Shown here: positions 58,234 through 64,000 of the stretch, one piece after another
Layout: each line of letters starts with the position of its first letter
How positions within the stretch are numbered: position 1 is the stretch's first letter
Assembly (NCBI GenBank): GCA_030528565.1
Contig: JAUMYP010000005.1
Span: 1 to 64,000, forward strand
Origin: Pseudomonadota bacterium
GTDB lineage: Bacteria; Pseudomonadota; Gammaproteobacteria; Xanthomonadales; Xanthomonadaceae
DNA: 64,000 nucleotides
Direction: 5' to 3'
Made by a program: the position numbers and the translations under genes
Notes under the pieces: model-generated
Told to the model about the DNA's origin: nothing
What the model saw: only the letters and a program-made list of their open reading frames with translations
Database searches by the model: none

Positions 58234-59124
58234 TTACCCCCTGAGCTGGCGACGCTCGTCGATGATGGCCGTCAAAAGTGCGCCAGCGAAAAATACCAGT
58301 GCCGCGTAATACACCCAGACCAGCAGCAATACCAGGGTGCCCATCGAGCCGTAGGCGCTGCCGGGGGCGGCATGGGTGATGTAAAGCCCGATGCCCCAGC
58401 GGCCAACCACAAACAGCGCAGCGGTCAATAGCCCGCCAATCAGCGATTGCCGCCAGGCCACGCGCCGGTCGGGCAGATATTTGTAAAGCAGCGCAAATGC
58501 CAGGGTGTAGACGATAAGTGCGCCCAGATTGCTGGCCAGTGGCAGCAGGCTGGGCAGGCCACTCAGGATGAATTCCAGCGCGGTGTGCAGGGTGATGGAC
58601 AGCAGCAGCAAAAAGCCCAGCGCAAACACCACGCCAAAAGAAAACACCCGCTTGCGCAGCCACGGCAGCACGCCGCCAAGCGCCTCGGCGTCGCTATGAA
58701 AAATCAGGTTGAGCGTGGCTTGCAGACGGGCAAACACCACGGTGGCGCCGAAAAACAGCAGCAGCGTGCTCCATGCCCCGGCCATCGAGCCGACGCTGGG
58801 GCGCTCTCTGGCATTGTGCAAAACGGTGGAGGCAATCTGCCGGGCTTCTTCACCGGCCAGCTGGTAAATCTGCCCCAGGAGCGCCGCCTGCGCTTCCGGG
58901 TATAGCGATGCGGTCAGCCATAGCAGCAGAATCAGCAGCGGTGCGAGCGAGAGCAGCGCATAGAAAGACAGCGCGGCGGCATGGCTCATCAGGTCGATAT
59001 CGACAAAGCGCATCGCCGCCTCTGCCGGCAGGCTGCGCTGCAGTTTTTCGATGGCTCTGGAAACCGCAGCGCGCAGTCCGGCAAGGCGCGAGGCACTGCC
59101 CCTGGCTGGCAAGCCGTGCATCAT
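58234..59124 (-). CDS. YihY/UPF0761 (BrkB-like) inner-membrane protein
   Basis: 296 residues, about six TM segments. SHAAALSFYALLSLAPLLILLLW, FGATVVFARLQATLNLIF and YGSMGTLVLLLVWVYYAALVFFAGALLTAI are diagnostic of YihY. An older RNase BN label for this family is a mistake. The function is unclear. The ATG overlaps the yqeY stop, between yqeY and dnaG. Confidence 0.92.
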   Translation of the reverse strand: MMHGLPARGSASRLAGLRAAVSRAIEKLQRSLPAEAAMRFVDIDLMSHAAALSFYALLSLAPLLILLLWLTASLYPEAQAALLGQIYQLAGEEARQIASTVLHNARERPSVGSMAGAWSTLLLFFGATVVFARLQATLNLIFHSDAEALGGVLPWLRKRVFSFGVVFALGFLLLLSITLHTALEFILSGLPSLLPLASNLGALIVYTLAFALLYKYLPDRRVAWRQSLIGGLLTAALFVVGRWGIGLYITHAAPGSAYGSMGTLVLLLVWVYYAALVFFAGALLTAIIDERRQLRG

Positions 59125-59570
59125 CAACCGGCAAGCCGTGCCTTGATGAGCTTCGACACCAGGCCCATATCGGCCTGCCCGGCCAGCTGCGGCTTGAGTA
59201 CGCCCATCAGTTTGCCGATATCCGCCGGGCTGGCGGCGCCGGTTTGGGCAATGGCCGCTTCAATGGCGGCATTGATGGCGTCCTCGCCCAGCTTTTCCGG
59301 CAGGTAGGCATCAATGATGGCCAGCTCATCGCGCTCGACCTGCGCCAGGTCCTCGCGGCTGGCCGCTTCATACTGGCTGATGGAATCGCGGCGCTGCTTG
59401 ACCATTTTTTCCAGCACCGCGAGCACGGCGGTGTCGTCCAGCTCGACGCGCTCGTCCACTTCTTTTTGCTTGATGGCGGCATTGATGAGGCGGATGACCG
59501 CCAGGCGCGCTTTGTCGCCGGACTTCATCGCGGCCTTCATGTCATCGACAAGGCGGGTTTTCAGGGACAT
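59124..59570 (-). CDS. GatB/YqeY domain protein
   Basis: 148 residues from the ATG at 59570, with AAGGAG before it. MSLKTRLVDDMKAAMKSGDKARLAVIRLI, YEAASREDLAQVERDELAIIDAYLP and MGVLKPQLAGQADMGLVSKLIKARL fit YqeY, related to the tail of GatB. It is not needed by a known amidotransferase here, and its function is unknown. It usually lies after rpsU, as here. Confidence 0.94.
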   Translation of the reverse strand: MSLKTRLVDDMKAAMKSGDKARLAVIRLINAAIKQKEVDERVELDDTAVLAVLEKMVKQRRDSISQYEAASREDLAQVERDELAIIDAYLPEKLGEDAINAAIEAAIAQTGAASPADIGKLMGVLKPQLAGQADMGLVSKLIKARLAG

Positions 59571-59603
59571 GGCAGGCTCCTTGGAGAATTTTTGCAAACA
59601 CGA

Positions 59604-59626
59604 AAAGCCGGCTTGCGGCCGGCTTT
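59604..59626 (-). terminator. Hairpin between rpsU and yqeY
   Basis: An 8-bp stem (AAAGCCGG / CCGGCTTT) with a 7-base loop and a short T run on the minus strand lies 39 bp after rpsU. It probably lets rpsU be expressed above the downstream genes. Confidence 0.65.
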
Positions 59627-59664
59627 GTCGCGGACATTGATGCCACGCGCAGCGCGCGTAACTA

Positions 59665-59880
59665 TCAGTACAGGCGCTGACGCTTGGTGACGTCGCGCGC
59701 GGTGCGGCGAGCCTGACGCTTCACCGCAGCAGCGGCCTTGCGCTTGCGTTCCTGGGTCGGCTTCTCGTAAAACTCGCGCTTGCGGGTTTCGGCAATCACA
59801 CCGGCTTTTTCGCAGGTGCGCTTGAAGCGACGCAGGGCAAACTCAAAAGGTTCGTTTTCGCGGACTTTGACGCTGGGCAT
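59665..59880 (-). CDS. rpsU: 30S ribosomal protein S21
   Basis: 71 residues, the standard length. [34 protein letters not shown] and the basic tail [14 protein letters not shown] are those of S21. Its start at 59880 is fixed by homology, although the frame is open for more than 2 kb upstream. Divergent from tsaD across 93 bp. Confidence 0.97.
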   Translation of the reverse strand: MPSVKVRENEPFEFALRRFKRTCEKAGVIAETRKREFYEKPTQERKRKAAAAVKRQARRTARDVTKRQRLY

Positions 59881-59973
59881 AAGGGAATCTCGAAACGGAT
59901 GATTCTGGCCATACGAGCCAGGGAGCCGCGTATCATAGCGATACTTCCCACCAAGATGCAAGTCCCTTACACA

Positions 59974-60990
59974 ATGAAAGTTCTGGGTATTGAAACTTCC
60001 TGCGATGAAACCGGCGTGGCCGTTTATGACAGCGATGCCGGATTGCTTGCGCACACGGTGTACAGCCAGATTGCGCTGCATGCCGAGTATGGCGGCGTGG
60101 TGCCCGAGCTTGCCAGCCGCGACCATGTGCGCAAACTGCTGCCGCTGATTCGGCAAACCCTGGCTGAGGCCGGACTTGCCCTGGCTGATATTGACGGCGT
60201 GGCCTATACCGCAGGGCCGGGTCTGGTAGGGGCATTGCTGGTGGGGGCGGGCGTGGCGCGGGCGCTGGCTTTTGGCCTGGATGTGCCCGCCATCGGCGTG
60301 CATCACATGGAAGGACATTTGCTGGCGCCGCTGCTGGAGGCCGATGCGCCAGCGCCGCCGTTTGTGGCGTTGCTGGTGTCCGGCGGCCACACCCAGCTGG
60401 TGGAAGTGCGCCGGATGGGTGAATACCGCCTGCTGGGGCAAACGCTGGACGATGCCGCGGGCGAGGCGTTCGACAAGACCGCCAAGCTGATGGGGCTGCC
60501 CTATCCGGGCGGGCCGCAACTGGCGGCCTTGGCCGAGACCGGCACGCCGGGCAAGTTTGTATTCCCTCGGCCGATGACGCACAAGCCGGGGCTGGATTTC
60601 AGCTTCAGCGGCCTGAAAACCCAGGTGCTGATGGCCTGGCAGGGCAGCGACCAGAGCGATGCCACGCGCGCGGATATTGCCCGCGGGTTTGAAGATGCGG
60701 TGGTGGATACGCTGGCCATCAAATGCGCCCGGGCGCTGGATGAAACCGGCTGTGAAACCCTGGTGGTGGCAGGCGGTGTCGGCGCCAACCGTCGGTTGCG
60801 GGAGAAATTGCAGCAGATTGCACTGGCGCGTGGCGGCCGGGTGTGTTTCCCGCGCCCGGCGCTGTGTACCGACAACGGCGCGATGATTGCCTTTGCCGGT
60901 GCCTTGCGCCTTGCCGCCGGGCAGCATGGCGACCTGGCTGTGGCGGTACAGCCGCGCTGGGATATGGAAACCTTGCCGCTGCTGGGCTGA
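59974..60990 (+). CDS. tsaD: tRNA N6-threonylcarbamoyladenosine transferase TsaD
   Basis: 338 residues. TsaD moves the threonylcarbamoyl group to A37 of ANN-decoding tRNAs. The N terminus [19 protein letters not shown], metal motif [24 protein letters not shown] and [14 protein letters not shown] are family marks. ATG 59974 is chosen from these. Divergent from rpsU, the classic pairing. Confidence 0.97.
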   Translation: MKVLGIETSCDETGVAVYDSDAGLLAHTVYSQIALHAEYGGVVPELASRDHVRKLLPLIRQTLAEAGLALADIDGVAYTAGPGLVGALLVGAGVARALAFGLDVPAIGVHHMEGHLLAPLLEADAPAPPFVALLVSGGHTQLVEVRRMGEYRLLGQTLDDAAGEAFDKTAKLMGLPYPGGPQLAALAETGTPGKFVFPRPMTHKPGLDFSFSGLKTQVLMAWQGSDQSDATRADIARGFEDAVVDTLAIKCARALDETGCETLVVAGGVGANRRLREKLQQIALARGGRVCFPRPALCTDNGAMIAFAGALRLAAGQHGDLAVAVQPRWDMETLPLLG

Positions 60991-61020
60991 GTCTGGCGGC
61001 ATGGCACTACACTTGGCCGC

Positions 61021-62295
61021 ATGGAAAAGTACGCACACTATCTTGAGCGCCTGAACGCGCAGTTTGCTTCGCATCCGTGGGCGTGGACGGCACTGGCGGG
61101 CAGTGGCCTGTTGCTGGCCGCCTGGCTGGCCAATTTCATCACCAAGAAAATCGCGCTGCGGGTTTTGCAAAAGGCGCTGAACGCCTCGCCCCTGGGGCGG
61201 GAGATGGGCGATGGCGACGGCCAAGTCAAGCTCAATGTCATTCCGCGTCTTGCCAATGCCGTGCCCGCACTGGTGGTGTATGCCGGTGTCGGCGTGCTGC
61301 CGGATTTGCCGGAGAGCTTTGTCACCGTGACCCGGGCGCTGTGCCAGGCGTTCATCGTGGTGACCGTGGCGCTGGCGGTGTCGCGGCTTTTGAACCTCAT
61401 CAACAGCATTTACGAGCGCCGCCCGAACGCCCGCAACAAGCCCATCAAGGGCTATATCCAAATCATCAAAATCATCATGTTCGTGCTGGTGGGGTTGTCG
61501 GTCATCGCCACCCTGATTGGCGCGAAATTCCTGCATCTCATCACCGGCCTTGGCGCCATGACCGCAGTGCTGATGCTGATTTTCCAGGACACCCTGCTGT
61601 CGCTGGTGGCCAGCGTGCAAATCAGCAACGATGGCCGCGTGCGCATTGGCGACTGGATAGAAATGCCCAGCCAGAATGCCGATGGCGATGTCATCGACAT
61701 CGCCCTGCATACGGTGACGGTGCAGAACTGGGACATGACCGTCACCACCATTCCCACCAAGAAGCTCATCAGCGACTCGTTCAAGAACTGGCGCAACATG
61801 AGCGAGCGCGGCGGGCGGCGCATCAAGCGCGCACTGCTGCTTGACCAGGCCAGTGTGCATTTTTTGAGTGTGGACGCAGTCCGGCGGCTGGCGCGTTTTG
61901 CCCTGCTGGATGACTATCTGGACAGCAAGGCGGCCGAGCTTGAGGCCTGGAATGCGCAGCTTGCCGCTTCCGGCAAAGACCCGGTGAATGCCCGGCGGGT
62001 GACCAATCTCGGCACCTTCCGCGTGTATGTGGAGCAGTATCTGCGCGCCCATCCCAAGGTGCATCAGGGCATGACCTTGCTGGTGCGGCAGTTGCAGCCA
62101 ACCCAGACCGGCATCCCGCTGGAAATCTATTGCTTCAGCAATGATGTGCGCTGGGCGCAGTACGAGCAGTTGCAGGCCGATATTTTCGACCACCTGCTGG
62201 CCATCCTGCCGGAGTTCGGCTTGCAGGTATTCCAGGCGCCCTCGGGCAGCGATGTACGCCGCGCGCTGGGGCCGGCAGCCGGAGGCGGACATTGA
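61021..62295 (+). CDS. Mechanosensitive ion channel, MscS family (YbdG-like)
   Basis: 424 residues. Several N-terminal TM helices ([66 protein letters not shown]), then the pore helix and beta domain [39 protein letters not shown], and [21 protein letters not shown]. The insert after [20 protein letters not shown] is the YbdG/MscM type. It would release solutes under osmotic downshift. Overlaps folB by one base. Confidence 0.9.
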   Translation: MEKYAHYLERLNAQFASHPWAWTALAGSGLLLAAWLANFITKKIALRVLQKALNASPLGREMGDGDGQVKLNVIPRLANAVPALVVYAGVGVLPDLPESFVTVTRALCQAFIVVTVALAVSRLLNLINSIYERRPNARNKPIKGYIQIIKIIMFVLVGLSVIATLIGAKFLHLITGLGAMTAVLMLIFQDTLLSLVASVQISNDGRVRIGDWIEMPSQNADGDVIDIALHTVTVQNWDMTVTTIPTKKLISDSFKNWRNMSERGGRRIKRALLLDQASVHFLSVDAVRRLARFALLDDYLDSKAAELEAWNAQLAASGKDPVNARRVTNLGTFRVYVEQYLRAHPKVHQGMTLLVRQLQPTQTGIPLEIYCFSNDVRWAQYEQLQADIFDHLLAILPEFGLQVFQAPSGSDVRRALGPAAGGGH

Positions 62296-62651
62296 TGGAC
62301 AGGATTTTTATCCACGGCTTGCAACTGGACGCGCTGATTGGCGTTTACGCCCATGAGCGCGAAGCGGGCCAGCCCTTGCTGCTGGATGTGGAGCTGGGTT
62401 TTGACAACCGCATTCCGGCAGCTAGCGATGCCTTGGCCGACACCATCGACTATGCAGAAGTGGTTGCCCGCCTGCGGCAGTGGGTGGCGCAAACGCGCCA
62501 TGAGTTGCTGGAAACCCTGCTGGAAGACCTGGCTGCGCGGCTGCGTGCGGATTTTCCGGCCATCACCAAGATACGGCTGCGGGTGCACAAGCCGCTGGCA
62601 GCCAGGGCACTGGGCTGTGCGGATGTGGGTATCGAAATCGGGCGCGGCTAG
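62295..62651 (+). CDS. folB: Dihydroneopterin aldolase FolB
   Basis: 118 residues. FolB makes 6-hydroxymethyl-7,8-dihydropterin for folate synthesis. [29 protein letters not shown] with the conserved Tyr and Glu, [12 protein letters not shown], and RLRVHKPLA are typical. The ATG overlaps the channel stop, and folK begins at once after its stop. Confidence 0.95.
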   Translation: MDRIFIHGLQLDALIGVYAHEREAGQPLLLDVELGFDNRIPAASDALADTIDYAEVVARLRQWVAQTRHELLETLLEDLAARLRADFPAITKIRLRVHKPLAARALGCADVGIEIGRG

Positions 62652-63026
62652 ATGCAGTACCTGTTGATACTCGGCTCCAACTACCGGCGCGCGCGGGGCT
62701 TTCGTCTGGCGGCAGAGCAGCTTGCCCGGCGCTTTACCGTGCTTGCCCATAGTCGCGCCCTGCCGACCCGCGATGCGCGCAGCAAGGCGCGCTATCTGAA
62801 TGCTGCGCTGCTGATTGAAACAGATGTCAGGCCAGCTGCATTGCGCGCGCAATTGCGCGAGATTGAGGCCGCTGCCGGGCGCGACCGCACAGCGCCGGTG
62901 TGCGCACTGGACATCGACCTGGTGGCGCGTATTGAAAACGGCCAGATTGCCGAGGCCATCAAGCCCGATGACCTTGACGCCAGCTATGCCGCGCCGCTAC
63001 TGGCAGCGCTGGGGATTGTGCGGTGA
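62652..63026 (+). CDS. folK: Short FolK-like HPPK (hydroxymethyldihydropterin pyrophosphokinase)
   Basis: 124 residues, about 35 shorter than a typical HPPK (about 160). LLILGSNYRRARGFRLAAEQL fits the N terminus, YLNAALLIETDVRPAALRAQLREIE the core, and CALDIDLVARI the catalytic Asp pair (ALDIDL). The loop with the usual RWGPR and the C-terminal HP-F-PL motif are missing, so activity may be altered. It starts at the first base after folB, and the pair suits folate synthesis. Confidence 0.75.
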   Translation: MQYLLILGSNYRRARGFRLAAEQLARRFTVLAHSRALPTRDARSKARYLNAALLIETDVRPAALRAQLREIEAAAGRDRTAPVCALDIDLVARIENGQIAEAIKPDDLDASYAAPLLAALGIVR

Positions 63027-63075
63027 TTACTGGAGTGTCGCGTTCCACTTTCAGGCAGTAACGAAGCCATGCCCT

Positions 63076-63424
63076 CGCCCTGTTCTGCCGCGCCGAGTAC
63101 CGCAGCGACCAATGGGAAAGTGCGCTGTGTCTGCCAATAGCGGCTATTTGCGGGGAAATCGGGATGGGGGGCACGTGCTTTGAAATGAATTTGGATATCG
63201 CTGCTCTATCTAATGCCGGGATTGCGCCCGGCAGCGCACCCACTTTCTTTTAAAAAGAAAGTGGGCAAAGAAATTGCCCAGGCTGCCGCGCCCCGCTGCG
63301 CGGGGTGCCCTGTGTTCCTCGCGGCCAATGGCGGCAGGGCAAACTCGCATTGCTGCGCATTGCTCAAACATGCCCTGCCTTCTTCCATTGGTCGCTGCGG
63401 TACTCGGCGCGGCAGAACAGGGCG
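63076..63424. repeat. Structured repeat element bounded by perfect 40-bp inverted repeats
   Basis: 63076-63115 and 63385-63424 are exact reverse complements of 40 bp, 269 bp apart. Between them lie several more hairpins: a 13-bp palindrome with a one-base loop (63239-63265), CCCCGC/GCGGGG at 63291-63305, GGCAGGGC/GCCCTGCC at 63333-63379, and a GC hairpin at about 63213-63232. No ORF or transposase is seen. The element fills most of the 467-bp gap 63027-63493. It looks like a REP/BIME-like mosaic or non-autonomous element. Confidence 0.85.
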
Positions 63425-63443
63425 GAAAGCAGCATCATTACTT

Positions 63444-63469
63444 CATGCCGCCGGGTCGCAGGCGGCATG
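63444..63469 (-). terminator. Hairpin after the PfkB-family kinase gene
   Basis: A 9-bp perfect stem (CATGCCGCC with its complement) and an 8-base loop lie 24 bp after the kinase stop. There is no T run on the minus strand, so the terminator call is tentative. Confidence 0.5.
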
Positions 63470-63493
63470 ACTTTTCTGCATGTTGTCAGCAAT

Positions 63494-64000
63494 TTACAGC
63501 GCGTAACCGAACTGCGATTTGAACTCGTCGGCAAATTCCTGGTAGCTGAACTTCTGGTTCTGGGTGCCGTGATGGCCGACCTTGATGGCGCCCATCAGGT
63601 TGCCGATGCGGCCAATGGTTTCCCAGTCCATGCCCTTGTCAATGCCATACAGCAGCCCGGCGCGGAAGGCATCGCCGCAGCCGGTGGGGTCAACCACGGC
63701 GCGCTCTTTGGCGGGCGGGATATGCAGGGTCTTGCCGCCGGTATGGATTTCCACCCCCTTGGGGCCGCGGGTGGTGATGTAGGCGCGCACCTTGCGGGCG
63801 ATTTCTGCCTCGCTCCAGCCGGTACGCTCTTGCAAGAGGTTGGACTCGTAGTCGTTGGCAATCACCATGTCGGCCTGCTCAACGAACTGGCGGAACTCCT
63901 CGCCGCTGAACAGCGGCATTGCTTGTCCCGGGTCGAAGATGAAGGGAATGCCGCATTCGGCAAATTCGCGTGCGTTCTGCAACATGCCTTCGCGGCCATC
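63494..64000 (-). CDS. PfkB-family carbohydrate/adenosine kinase (N terminus outside window)
   Basis: The frame is open to the right edge; 168 C-terminal residues are visible. PfkB signature 2 appears as VVDPTGCGDAFRAGLLYG, with the catalytic Asp in GCGD and the anion hole of the phosphoryl acceptor. PFIFDPGQAMPLFSGEEF and VIANDYESNLLQERTG are characteristic of adenosine-kinase-like members of this family. The first part of the gene is not seen, so adenosine, ribose or another sugar substrate is not distinguishable from this window. Confidence 0.88.
   Translation of the reverse strand, partial: DGREGMLQNAREFAECGIPFIFDPGQAMPLFSGEEFRQFVEQADMVIANDYESNLLQERTGWSEAEIARKVRAYITTRGPKGVEIHTGGKTLHIPPAKERAVVDPTGCGDAFRAGLLYGIDKGMDWETIGRIGNLMGAIKVGHHGTQNQKFSYQEFADEFKSQFGYAL

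Noticed and set aside
59881..62292. Very long minus-strand open frame running through tsaD and the MscS gene into rpsU
   Set aside because: Only its last 71 codons are a real gene (rpsU). The rest is antisense to well-identified genes, has low-complexity His/Gln-rich composition and no family.

Overview
This 64 kb window is chromosomal DNA of roughly 60% GC from a gammaproteobacterium. The pair fabA-fabB, plsB, rdgC, ttcA, fis and a sigma-32 type groESL promoter all point that way. Several gene orders match, from memory, the order Xanthomonadales (Lysobacterales): rpsU-yqeY-yihY-dnaG, a Rrf2-sufBCDS-Rieske operon, and groESL / cutA / dsbD / aroQ / accB / accC / prmA / DUF3426 / fis. The family was not resolved and no rRNA or tRNA gene was seen.

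Layout. 1-866 is the C-terminal barrel of an autotransporter. 1038-2782 is fabAB, followed by a large CHASE-PAS-GGDEF-EAL protein. 5723-9502 (minus) holds a Cds1-like PLP enzyme, a YgjP-like metallopeptidase, rdgC and ttcA. 9622-12589 (plus) is a decaying nucleotide-amino-sugar locus: a frameshifted DegT aminotransferase, a 42-codon glycosyltransferase remnant, a WxcM-like acyltransferase/ketoisomerase and a GNAT transferase. 12634-18337 (minus) holds plsB, a lipoprotein, an e(P4)-type acid phosphatase and an orphan ABC membrane domain. After DUF2789 and an amidinotransferase-family gene comes the suf operon (27002 down to 19865), which carries extra genes and a duplicated 5' end of sufC. 27743-32718 (minus) is fis, DUF3426, prmA, accC, accB and aroQ.

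The most unusual region is 32869-38279 (minus), a tight seven-gene operon. It encodes an ABC-type ATPase fused to a dual-specificity phosphatase, three roadblock/LC7-like proteins, a small CvnD/MglA-like GTPase, a protein with a likely winged helix, and a ferredoxin-flavin reductase-globin-zinc ribbon fusion. It recalls the actinobacterial conservons (roadblock, winged-helix DUF742 and GTPase) but has no sensor kinase and adds a redox/gas-binding protein and a phosphatase. It sits between dsbD and aroQ, so it looks like an accessory signalling module inserted into a housekeeping block.

38640-41303 is dsbD-cutA. 41477-45038 is a Fur-box-preceded iron-associated cluster (PepSY, DUF2271, DUF4198, membrane flavoreductase). 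recQ and a 7TM-DISM diguanylate cyclase follow, and both are frameshifted in simple-sequence tracts. groESL follows with a textbook heat-shock promoter. Then come an IS3-family remnant, a second DUF4198 gene, putA, a YeiH-type transporter, dnaG-yihY-yqeY-rpsU, divergent tsaD, an MscS-type channel, folB and folK. The window closes with a structured repeat element bounded by perfect 40-bp inverted repeats and the 3' part of a PfkB-family kinase.
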